From Geoglobus sp. (GTDB lineage Archaea; Halobacteriota; Archaeoglobi; Archaeoglobales; Archaeoglobaceae), in contig JALURI010000103.1 in assembly GCA_027016965.1 (NCBI GenBank), positions 1 to 5,196 of the forward strand: a stretch of DNA of 5,196 nt, written 5' to 3'. The notes beneath the pieces are model-generated. The model had not been told where the DNA came from. It ran no database searches and worked only from the letters and a program-made list of their open reading frames with translations. Below are positions 1 to 5,196 of the stretch, one piece after another (the stretch's first letter is position 1; each line of letters opens with the position of its first letter). A program made the translations under genes and the position numbers.

Positions 1-103
1 TGCTATCAGGATATGTTATTTGATCTTTTTTTAGCTCTGAAATTAATATTGCCATGTGTCGCTGGTGGCATGTAACTTCTGGGATGTTCAAAAATTTTAT
101 CAT
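1..103 (-). CDS. Unidentified reading frame, N-terminal part only, cut by left window edge
   Basis: An ATG on the minus strand (bases 103-101) opens a frame of 34 codons that stays open to the window edge. The peptide begins MIKFLNIPEVTC and continues through HMAILISELKKDQITYPDS. It is a plausible soluble, helix-forming sequence with no membrane segment. The start lies 26 bases beyond the stop codon of the small membrane protein gene at 130-369 and on the same strand, so it could be the third gene of that transcript. No Shine-Dalgarno sequence precedes the ATG. An AT-rich stretch (TAAAATTTTAAC, 132-121) lies about 20-25 bases upstream and could be a weak TATA box for a separate leaderless transcript. 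I do not recognise the family; a small helix-turn-helix protein is one possibility, but too little is visible to say. The opposite strand is also open for 24 codons here (1-75), so the call rests on peptide quality and gene order. Confidence 0.4.
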   Translation of the reverse strand, partial: MIKFLNIPEVTCHQRHMAILISELKKDQITYPDS

Positions 104-129
104 TAGGATGGCGATACTTTGTTAAAATT

Positions 130-369
130 TTATCCAATTACTTCCAGAATTTTCTTGATAACTATGACTGCGAACACAAAGAGCATAAAATATATCACAG
201 AATTCAGGGCTCTTTTTGTTTCCGGATTTATGAAGTACCCCCCGATCTCAGCCACAACAAGAAGACCAATTAGCAGCAATGTGATATAAGCATCAACTGC
301 AGTAATAATGACTGTGCATATGAACACCCAGATGGAGAGAGTTAGGACAATAATGTCGTCTACATCCAT
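130..369 (-). CDS. Small membrane protein with three predicted transmembrane segments
   Basis: This 79-residue protein is almost entirely hydrophobic. Segments that look membrane-spanning lie at about residues 6-24, 27-47 and 57-72, separated by a short acidic turn (AVDAY) and a polar loop (NPETKRALN). The N-terminus is acidic (MDVDD) and the C-terminus carries a KK pair followed by LEVIG. The ATG at 369 overlaps the last 10 bases of the upstream four-cysteine protein gene in another frame. It is preceded by GGTGGTG (383-377) with 7 bases of spacing, a reasonable archaeal ribosome binding site. The overlap implies cotranscription and coupled translation with that gene. I recognise no family and see no catalytic residues. 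Its partner is probably the upstream two-segment protein or a component of the divergent MoxR operon; that is inferred from position only. Confidence 0.75.
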   Translation of the reverse strand: MDVDDIIVLTLSIWVFICTVIITAVDAYITLLLIGLLVVAEIGGYFINPETKRALNSVIYFMLFVFAVIVIKKILEVIG

Positions 370-1109
370 TTCTCCACACCACCGATTTTTCTGGCTGAAA
401 TCATAACGCCTCTATCAGTTTTCTCAAATTCCTCAACCAAGATAAGTTCCTGGAATGCTTTTGCTAACGAAATTAAAACAGAACTGCAAATCGGACAGGC
501 CACCTGTTCACATCTATCTGTACATTTTTCACGGAATCTAATACCATCAATGTAGATTTTAATTGCATCCCCGTTTATGTCTGTGTGAACAGATTTTGCC
601 AGACCCATAGCTCTCAACACAGACGAAATTGCATCGATAGCAGCCAGACCAGAATTTAAAAGATCGATTTCAGCATATTTCTGGAATTCTTTGGATAGAT
701 CAGCACCCAGAGGTCTGAAAACCAGACCCATTTCCCTTTCCCTTCCAGTATCTGTGAGGAAGAAAGTGTTTTCGTCGATTTTACCAAGATCGATATCAAA
801 ATCGTTATTTACCGGGATAAATACTCCTCCATCAGGCATATTGTTGTATGGAGGTATATAGATCGATTTTCTCTTCAGATTCAGTGATTCAACAATTCCG
901 GCTGTGAATTTGGAATATGGAACCACGACTCTTTTAAAAGATTCTACTTTAATGTAATCTGATGTGGTAAAAGACAGGACAACAATCCCAAGAAAGATTC
1001 CCCCTATTCCTGCATTCACCAAGCTCTGGTTGGCATCAACAGCACCTCTGAATGCTAAAAACGTGCCAGCCATGATAAGAGCAAGTCCAGCAACATACTT
1101 GAATTTCAT
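360..1109 (-). CDS. Membrane-anchored protein with C-terminal CX3CX4CX2C motif, function unknown
   Basis: The protein has 249 residues from the ATG at 1109. Two hydrophobic segments (about residues 5-20 and 32-47) form an N-terminal hairpin. The loop after it is positively charged (SFKR), which favours a cytoplasmic main domain. Residues 50-190 look like a folded alpha/beta domain. At 196-208 lies a cysteine cluster, C196-X3-C200-X4-C205-P-I-C208. These are the only cysteines in the protein, and their spacing suits a zinc or iron-sulfur site. A helix (ISLAKAFQELILVEEF) and a short strand-like end follow. A TTG at 1130 would add seven residues, but the TATA box at 1133-1140 is about 27 bases from the ATG, so a leaderless ATG start fits better. 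The gene is transcribed away from the MoxR operon and overlaps the next gene by 10 bases. I do not recognise a named family; a metal-dependent sensor or redox protein is inference only. Confidence 0.8.
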   Translation of the reverse strand: MKFKYVAGLALIMAGTFLAFRGAVDANQSLVNAGIGGIFLGIVVLSFTTSDYIKVESFKRVVVPYSKFTAGIVESLNLKRKSIYIPPYNNMPDGGVFIPVNNDFDIDLGKIDENTFFLTDTGREREMGLVFRPLGADLSKEFQKYAEIDLLNSGLAAIDAISSVLRAMGLAKSVHTDINGDAIKIYIDGIRFREKCTDRCEQVACPICSSVLISLAKAFQELILVEEFEKTDRGVMISARKIGGVEKWM

Positions 1110-1132
1110 CGTAATCTTAATCAAAATCAAAC

Positions 1133-1140
1133 TTTATATA
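1133..1140 (+). promoter_or_regulatory. TATA box (TTTATATA) for the plus-strand operon, shared with the minus strand
   Basis: TTTATATA is a strong archaeal TATA sequence. Its centre (about 1136.5) lies 28 bases upstream of the ATG at 1165, which would place transcription initiation at or within two bases of the start codon. The A-rich flank ATCAAAC (1126-1132) sits where a TFB recognition element is expected. Confidence 0.65.
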
Positions 1141-1141
1141 C
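1133..1141 (-). promoter_or_regulatory. TATA box (GTATATAAA) for the minus-strand genes
   Basis: Read on the minus strand the same bases give TATATAAA, again a good TATA box. The centre is about 27 bases from the ATG at 1109, the usual archaeal distance from TATA centre to transcription start, so the transcript would begin at the start codon. The upstream flank on this strand is GCAAATG (1148-1142), a possible TFB recognition element. This argues against the alternative TTG start at 1130, which would lie too close to the box to be transcribed. Confidence 0.6.
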
Positions 1142-1164
1142 CATTTGCTTCGTAATTTACAGCA

Positions 1165-3021
1165 ATGTTAATGTCAAGATTTCTTGTACTTGTCTTCATA
1201 ATATTGGTAGGTACTGCATATGCATCTGATGTCGAGAGACACAGACTTTACAGTGAGTCTCCCCCCAGCGATGAAGGCATTTATGTGTTTTATTCAGGAT
1301 TCATCTCAGACGCAGAGAGAATTCTTGATGCTTTTGTAGATGAAGATGAAGAAGCTTATGAAATGTCACAGAAACTCACATCAAAAATCTTGACCACAGA
1401 GCAGGAAATAATTTTTTACAAAATGAGGGGTGTGGAAACAAATGCTTCAGAACCGCTTACTGCGTTTAAATCATTAATTCTCAATATTGAAAAGCTTGCA
1501 GAGGGGCAAAATCAGTTTTTCCTTAATCAAAAAGCAATTTTCAGTAATAAAACTGATTATGAGAGTTACATGGAAGCGTTATCTGCTTTAACTGCAATGA
1601 AAACAGCACTTGACAATATTGAGAGTTCGGTTAATATAATTGAAAATGTTGAGATATGGAATGGCACGGCATTCCTGAATTTCGACACATCCAAACTCAG
1701 AACAAAGTTGAAAGAGGCGGAAGAGCTGGTATCTTACTATGAATATCTCATTCTTTATTACGGGAAACTTGAGGGACTTATGGTAAGTGTATCAGATACC
1801 AATCCCTATTTACGTGAGACTGTCGAAATCAGAATACTTGCAATAAATGCTACCCCGCTTTCACTGCACATCGATGACAGCACATTCCCAATTCAAGGTG
1901 AGATTTTCAGATACAGTTTCAATGAGACTGGAGAACATATCATATATGCTGAAGGAGTCAAAGAAAATGAGTTTATCAGATCAAATACTGTCAGAGTTCA
2001 TGTTTCGAAAATTCCAACATCAATACTTCTCTCTGGAAAAAATTCCGCATATCTGAACGAAATTGTCCAAATTGAAGGACTTGTTTTGGATTACTTTGGA
2101 AAACCACTTAATGTTGATATATTGCTGGAGTATGATGGGAAAATATCTGTTTTCTCTACAAAAAATGGCAGCTTCGGTCTCAACGTCACAAGACAAACGG
2201 AAGGGTATGTGAACATCTCCGCTTCATTTCAGGGATCTGAAACTCATGAAGCAAGCAGCACAACCTTTTCGGTATTTTTTTCTAAATATCCTGTGGATCT
2301 AACAATATCGGCAAACAGAACAAGTATCTCACCGAGTTCAAAAGTTAAGATTTTCGGGAATGTAAAAGGCGTGGAGTATGCAATTCCAGTTGAGATTGTT
2401 GTAAATGGAACTGTGATTGAAGAAATCATTGCCATATCTGAATTCAACTCCACACTTGTATTTAATGAATCGGGAACGTATTCTATTCAAGCAGTATTCC
2501 AGGGAAATGACCTTTACAGGCCATCGGAATCTAATATACTGATTATAAGAGTTTCAGAGCCATATACATTTTCTGAACTCTTCTCTTTTTTCGAAAATTT
2601 TTCTGTCGTTTATATACCGAGATTTGAATATATTCTGGCTGTCATCTCACTGATTGTGATTTTAATTGTCTTTCTGTATCTGAAAAAGAAGAAAACCAGA
2701 GAAACTGTTTTGGAAAAGGTAGCAATTGATGAAAGTAGCAAAATTACTGACTTGAAATCTGATCATATTGTAAAGGAAATTAGAAGCCTTGATTACACTT
2801 ATCCTGATCTTTTTAACAGGCTTGTTGGGGTGTATAATCTCAAAAAAGGTCTGACTCCCAGGGAACTCCTTGAAGCTTTAGAAAAAGAGGATTTTTATCA
2901 CAAGCTCAAGAAGGTAACAGATCTTCATGAAAAACAGATTTATGCTAAAAAGAGCCTGAGCCCGGAAGAGGAAAAACTATATATCCGGCTTATTCTCGAA
3001 ATAATGGAGGGAATTGGATGA
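1165..3021 (+). CDS. Secreted, membrane-anchored protein with Ig-like repeats and DUF4129-like cytoplasmic tail
   Basis: The protein has 618 residues. A signal peptide (about 1-20) ends in a good signal-peptidase site, TAYA before SDV. Residues 46-205 are mostly helical and possibly coiled-coil. Three Ig-like beta segments follow at about 205-281, 284-372 and 376-464. The last two are tandem copies ending in matching AxFQG...S patterns (ASFQG and AVFQG). A transmembrane helix (about 488-506) and a basic KKKK stop-transfer signal lead to a cytoplasmic tail. Within that tail, residues about 535-618 (TPRELLEAL, then LKKVTDLHEKQIYAKKSLSPEEE) match the C-terminal pattern of DUF4129, a domain usually found beside MoxR/DUF58 genes, often after a transglutaminase domain. 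No transglutaminase Cys-His-Asp core is present: the protein contains no cysteine. All 13 N-X-S/T sequons precede the membrane helix and none follows it, as expected for an N-glycosylated surface protein. A second ATG lies two codons downstream (1171). It is the first gene of a tightly overlapping operon, and the next gene begins in its stop codon. The DUF4129 assignment is moderate; the topology is strong. Confidence 0.85.
   Translation: MLMSRFLVLVFIILVGTAYASDVERHRLYSESPPSDEGIYVFYSGFISDAERILDAFVDEDEEAYEMSQKLTSKILTTEQEIIFYKMRGVETNASEPLTAFKSLILNIEKLAEGQNQFFLNQKAIFSNKTDYESYMEALSALTAMKTALDNIESSVNIIENVEIWNGTAFLNFDTSKLRTKLKEAEELVSYYEYLILYYGKLEGLMVSVSDTNPYLRETVEIRILAINATPLSLHIDDSTFPIQGEIFRYSFNETGEHIIYAEGVKENEFIRSNTVRVHVSKIPTSILLSGKNSAYLNEIVQIEGLVLDYFGKPLNVDILLEYDGKISVFSTKNGSFGLNVTRQTEGYVNISASFQGSETHEASSTTFSVFFSKYPVDLTISANRTSISPSSKVKIFGNVKGVEYAIPVEIVVNGTVIEEIIAISEFNSTLVFNESGTYSIQAVFQGNDLYRPSESNILIIRVSEPYTFSELFSFFENFSVVYIPRFEYILAVISLIVILIVFLYLKKKKTRETVLEKVAIDESSKITDLKSDHIVKEIRSLDYTYPDLFNRLVGVYNLKKGLTPRELLEALEKEDFYHKLKKVTDLHEKQIYAKKSLSPEEEKLYIRLILEIMEGIG
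3006..3010 (+). promoter_or_regulatory. Ribosome binding site GGAGG of the DUF4350-like gene
   Basis: GGAGG lies inside the end of the upstream coding region, 7 bases before the ATG at 3018. It supports that start, which shares an ATGA overlap with the upstream stop codon. Confidence 0.7.
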
Positions 3022-4037
3022 GAGTCCTGTATCCGTTTTTGATATTTCTGGGACTTGTTTTTCTGATACTTCCTGTCTCAATTCCTGTTATAAAAACTTC
3101 TGCAGACTTCAGCATGTTTAACACAGACTGGAATGGCTGTTCTGAATTTGCCAGATTTCTGCATGAGAAAGGAGAACTTGTTCCTTTAATCTATCCGTAC
3201 AACTCTGTTGGAGTCGGAGATCTCAATGGAGCACTGATAATAGTTGGTCCGGATACGGTATTTTCAAAATTAGAGGCTGAGGAGGTCAGGACATTTCTTG
3301 AAAATGGAGGCACTGTCCTTATCGCCGACGATTTTGGAACTGCCAACACACTTCTGATGTATCTCGGAGTAAATGCAAGATTTTCTTCGAATCCATTGGA
3401 AGATATATTTTACAGCAAGAGAAAGGAGTTTCCGATCATTGTAAAAATAGAAGGGATTCCGGTCACTTCAAAATCAGACGGGATCACTCTTAACGTCCCA
3501 TCAGCACTGGTTGGAACAGATGGCAATATTTTTTCCAGTAAAGTGAGTGTTTTGGGAGAAAGCATGAGAAGCTATCCAATTATGGCTGAGATCAGATACG
3601 GAAATGGAAAGATTATTCTTCTCTCAGACCCCAGTATTCTAATAAACGAGATGTTTGATGAGAACAGGCAGTTCATAGAAAGTCTCATCACCTACATTGG
3701 CGTAAAGAAGTTCTACTTTGATGAAGCTCATCACTCAGATTTTAATCCATATCTTGCCGGCACAGTAATAGTTCACAGGGAGCTTGACAAGGAAAAGGCA
3801 TTTGTTATATTCTTAGCTGTGGCAGCTCTGGCAGCAGTGGTTGAAGGCGGCTTCATCAGGAAAATTTTTGAAATAATTTACAGTATGCGTTCTAAAAGAG
3901 AGGAAGATCTGCTTGAAGATCTTCCTGACTGGGTTGATCCAGATCTGCTTAAAAAGATAATTCATGAAATAAAAACAGGATCAAAAATTGGTGGGAACTA
4001 TGGACGGAAATCAATTTATTCGAAATCTGGAGAATGA
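3018..4037 (+). CDS. DUF4350-like membrane protein of the MoxR/DUF58 cluster
   Basis: The 339-residue protein has an N-terminal membrane segment (about 5-26), an external domain and a second membrane segment (about 261-279), followed by a charged cytoplasmic tail. The middle has the layout of DUF4350, a glutamine-amidotransferase-like alpha/beta fold: a segment that pairs an 'N..G.seFarfL' start (39-49) with strand NGALIIVGPDT (70-80), then ENGGTVLIADDFG (95-107), then GNGKIILLSDPSILIN (195-210), and finally FYFDEAHH (232-239), a conserved-looking end of the domain. No catalytic cysteine nucleophile of a true amidotransferase is evident; the single cysteine is C41. In bacteria DUF4350 proteins sit between DUF4129 and MoxR genes, exactly the position here. 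The ATG overlaps the upstream stop by four bases. The last 38 bases are shared with the MoxR gene in another frame, so the tail after about residue 325 may be poorly conserved. Its biochemical role is unknown; a membrane partner or substrate-binding component for MoxR/DUF58 is inference. Confidence 0.8.
   Translation: MRVLYPFLIFLGLVFLILPVSIPVIKTSADFSMFNTDWNGCSEFARFLHEKGELVPLIYPYNSVGVGDLNGALIIVGPDTVFSKLEAEEVRTFLENGGTVLIADDFGTANTLLMYLGVNARFSSNPLEDIFYSKRKEFPIIVKIEGIPVTSKSDGITLNVPSALVGTDGNIFSSKVSVLGESMRSYPIMAEIRYGNGKIILLSDPSILINEMFDENRQFIESLITYIGVKKFYFDEAHHSDFNPYLAGTVIVHRELDKEKAFVIFLAVAALAAVVEGGFIRKIFEIIYSMRSKREEDLLEDLPDWVDPDLLKKIIHEIKTGSKIGGNYGRKSIYSKSGE
3990..3994 (+). promoter_or_regulatory. 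Ribosome binding site GGTGG that selects the MoxR ATG start
   Basis: GGTGG is placed 5 bases before the ATG at 4000, inside the end of the DUF4350-like gene. The upstream in-frame TTG (3988) and GTG (3991) overlap this site, so they cannot use it, and nothing comparable lies before them. This favours the ATG at 4000. Confidence 0.6.
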
Positions 4038-4929
4038 GGTCAGTAAAGCAGTTGTTGGAAAAAAAGAAGTTTTCGAACTTCTTACAGTGGCATTGCTCTC
4101 TAAGGGTCACGTTATAATTGAAGGAGTTCCGGGAGTCGCAAAAACCACGATAGCAAAGACATTTTCCAGTGCAACTGGTCTGAGTTTTTCCAGAATTCAG
4201 CTGACTCCGGATCTGATGCCTGCAGACATAACTGGAAGCATGATTTTTGATCAGAAAATTGGGGAATTCAGAGTGAGAAAGGGTCCGATATTTGCCAACA
4301 TTGTTCTGGCTGATGAAATAAACAGAGCTCCTCCGAAAACCCAGTCAGCATTGCTTGAAGCAATGCAGGAAAGACAGGTAACTATTGAAGGCAAGACCTA
4401 CCAGCTTCCTGAACCGTTCATGGTAATCGCTACAATGAATCCTGTCGAGCATGAGGGTATTTACAATTTACCTGAAGCTCAGCTTGATCGTTTTCTCATG
4501 AAAGTGGAGATCGGATATCTGCAAAAAGATGAGGAAATTCTTTTACTCAAAAGAAAGGAATACAACGAATTCAACAGCATTCAACCAATAACAAACCCTG
4601 CCAGTATACTTGAGTTAATTGATCATGCCTCAAAGGTTGAGGTGAGTGAGCCAGTGCTGGACTACATTTACGAAATATCCCGAAAGACGAGAATGGATGA
4701 AAGAATACTTCTTGGAGCAAGTCCAAGAGCTTCGGAACATCTACTTTTTGCATCAAGATCACTTGCTTTTTTAAGAGGTATGGACTATGTTATTCCCGAT
4801 CACGTCAAGGAAGTTGTAGAAAATGTTCTCGTTCACAGAATCGTATTGAAGGTAGAATACGAAATGGATGGTATACGCCCCAAGGACGTTGTGAGGGAAA
4901 TACTGGATGAGGTAGAGGTTCCGAAATGA
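4000..4929 (+). CDS. MoxR-family AAA+ ATPase
   Basis: From the ATG at 4000 the protein has 309 residues, the usual length for the MoxR family. All key AAA+ features are intact: Walker A GVPGVAKT (42-49), Walker B IVLADE (101-106) followed by the family hallmark INRAPPKTQSALLEAMQE, sensor 1 asparagine in ATMNP (N147), the LDRF arginine (R164), and the sensor 2 segment GASPRAS (R243). The C-terminal lid domain is complete. MoxR ATPases are cytoplasmic, probably ring-forming, chaperone-like machines that usually work with a von Willebrand factor A-type or DUF58 partner to mature or insert metals into other proteins. Here the DUF58 partner gene begins in this gene's stop codon. The start overlaps the upstream gene by 38 bases; TTG (3988) or GTG (3991) would extend the overlap but lack a ribosome binding site. 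Family assignment is very secure; the client in this organism is unknown. Confidence 0.97.
   Translation: MDGNQFIRNLENEVSKAVVGKKEVFELLTVALLSKGHVIIEGVPGVAKTTIAKTFSSATGLSFSRIQLTPDLMPADITGSMIFDQKIGEFRVRKGPIFANIVLADEINRAPPKTQSALLEAMQERQVTIEGKTYQLPEPFMVIATMNPVEHEGIYNLPEAQLDRFLMKVEIGYLQKDEEILLLKRKEYNEFNSIQPITNPASILELIDHASKVEVSEPVLDYIYEISRKTRMDERILLGASPRASEHLLFASRSLAFLRGMDYVIPDHVKEVVENVLVHRIVLKVEYEMDGIRPKDVVREILDEVEVPK
4915..4919 (+). promoter_or_regulatory. Ribosome binding site GAGGT of the DUF58 gene
   Basis: GAGGT lies 6 bases before the ATG at 4926, inside the end of the MoxR gene. It supports the start that overlaps the MoxR stop codon (ATGA). Confidence 0.6.
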
Positions 4930-5196
4930 AAAGAGAGGAGGTTATCACAGTCCTTGGATTTCTTCTTTTTGTTCAGGGGTATCTTCTTGAAAACGTTTTT
5001 TCAGCTCTTCTGGGTTTTTCACTAATGCTATATCTGGTCTTCCTCAGGAACGGCTTCACACCAGATATCGATGTGAAGTGGTTCATCAACAGGGTGCTTG
5101 TAGAGGGTGAGAAAAATTTATCCAGAATTGTTCTTAAAAACAGATCCACAACTGAGCTTAGGGTTCTGCTGTCAGGAGATTTTTTACCTCCAAATT
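4926..5196 (+). CDS. DUF58 protein, N-terminal part only, cut by right window edge
   Basis: Ninety codons are visible. The protein begins MKREEVITVLGF and has two hydrophobic segments (about residues 6-22 and 24-40) forming a membrane hairpin. The following stretch (about 49-90) has the beta-rich pattern that opens DUF58 proteins: a KWFINRVLVEGEKNLSRIVL stretch, then KNRSTTELRVLLSGD. In this family that part precedes a von Willebrand factor A-like domain, which lies beyond the window. The ATG shares bases with the MoxR stop codon (ATGA) and has its own GAGGT site. DUF58 proteins are the regular partner of MoxR ATPases, and the position immediately after MoxR is the common one. The identification rests on the N-terminal pattern plus gene order; the conserved DUF58 core itself is not seen. 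Confidence 0.85.
   Translation, partial: MKREEVITVLGFLLFVQGYLLENVFSALLGFSLMLYLVFLRNGFTPDIDVKWFINRVLVEGEKNLSRIVLKNRSTTELRVLLSGDFLPPN

Larger units (their letters stand above)
1110..1164. promoter_or_regulatory. Divergent intergenic promoter region
   Basis: These 55 bases separate the two divergent start codons and hold the promoters of both transcripts. The only clear core element is the TTTATATA stretch near the middle. Neither start codon has a purine-rich Shine-Dalgarno sequence in front of it: the plus-strand start is preceded by TTTACAGCA and the minus-strand start by AAGATTACG. Both messages are therefore probably leaderless or nearly so. There is no convincing inverted repeat that would mark an operator. 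Confidence 0.7.

Noticed and set aside
50..70. Short inverted repeat TGCCA / TGGCA as a possible terminator or operator
   Set aside because: The stem is only 5 bases with an 11-base loop and lies inside a plausible coding frame; such pairs are expected by chance.
1..75. Plus-strand frame open from the left edge to a TAA at 73-75
   Set aside because: Twenty-four codons is too short to be meaningful in this composition, and a plus-strand gene would converge on the minus-strand genes. The minus-strand frame from 103 gives the more protein-like peptide.
91..134. Direct repeat AAAATTTTATC at 91-101 and 124-134
   Set aside because: It is only 11 bases of AT-rich sequence in an AT-rich region, with no third copy. 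It is not enough to call an operator or repeat family.
964..1155. Open frame of 63 codons on the plus strand
   Set aside because: It is antisense to the start of the four-cysteine membrane protein gene and runs through the divergent promoter. The opposite strand gives a coherent membrane hairpin, while this peptide is Thr/Pro/Ala-rich without clear structure.
1847..2056. Open frame of 69 codons on the plus strand
   Set aside because: It lies fully inside the 618-residue surface protein gene in another frame. It has no ribosome binding site or recognisable motif.
2244..2453. Open frame of 69 codons on the minus strand
   Set aside because: It is antisense to the Ig-like repeats of the surface protein gene, with no promoter or ribosome binding site of its own.
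1165..3021. Transglutaminase domain in the first operon gene
   Set aside because: It was expected from the DUF4129-type neighbourhood, but the protein has no cysteine and no matching core motif.
4571..4762. Open frame of 63 codons on the minus strand
   Set aside because: It is antisense to the lid domain of the very well conserved MoxR gene, which explains the sequence fully.

Overview
The window looks like part of an archaeal, probably euryarchaeal, chromosome. Four things point this way. It is AT-rich, and arginine is mostly coded by AGA/AGG. TATA-box promoters lie about 27 bases upstream of start codons that have no Shine-Dalgarno sequence. The internal genes of the operons do carry GGAGG/GGTG-type ribosome binding sites. 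The genes are tightly packed MoxR/DUF58-type genes of a kind common in Archaeoglobi and methanogens. The exact taxon cannot be read from the sequence; an Archaeoglobales-like organism is a guess.

The layout is divergent around a 55-base intergenic region (1110-1164). To the left, on the minus strand, lie a two-transmembrane-segment protein with a compact four-cysteine motif (363-1109, stop codon 360-362), a small three-segment membrane protein that overlaps its end by 10 bases (130-369), and, after a 27-base gap, the start of an unidentified reading frame running off the left edge (about 103 to 1). To the right, on the plus strand, is a four-gene operon with every junction overlapping: a 618-residue secreted, membrane-anchored protein with Ig-like repeats and a DUF4129-like cytoplasmic tail (1165-3021); a DUF4350-type membrane protein (3018-4037); a MoxR-family AAA+ ATPase (4000-4929); and the beginning of a DUF58 protein (4926 to the right edge).

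The order DUF4129 - DUF4350 - MoxR - DUF58 is the same as in the widespread bacterial (for example actinobacterial) MoxR/DUF58 clusters. The likely theme is therefore a MoxR ATPase with a DUF58 (vWA-like) partner working at the membrane on envelope or surface proteins. The 618-residue protein is probably the surface-exposed part: it has a signal peptide, 13 N-glycosylation sequons all outside the membrane, three Ig-like segments and no cysteine. The function of this system in archaea is poorly known, and nothing here shows its substrate.

The most interesting local detail is the divergent promoter. One near-symmetric TTTATATA element sits about 28 bases from each of the two start codons, so a single TATA box could drive two leaderless transcripts in opposite directions, coupling the cysteine-motif membrane protein to the MoxR operon.
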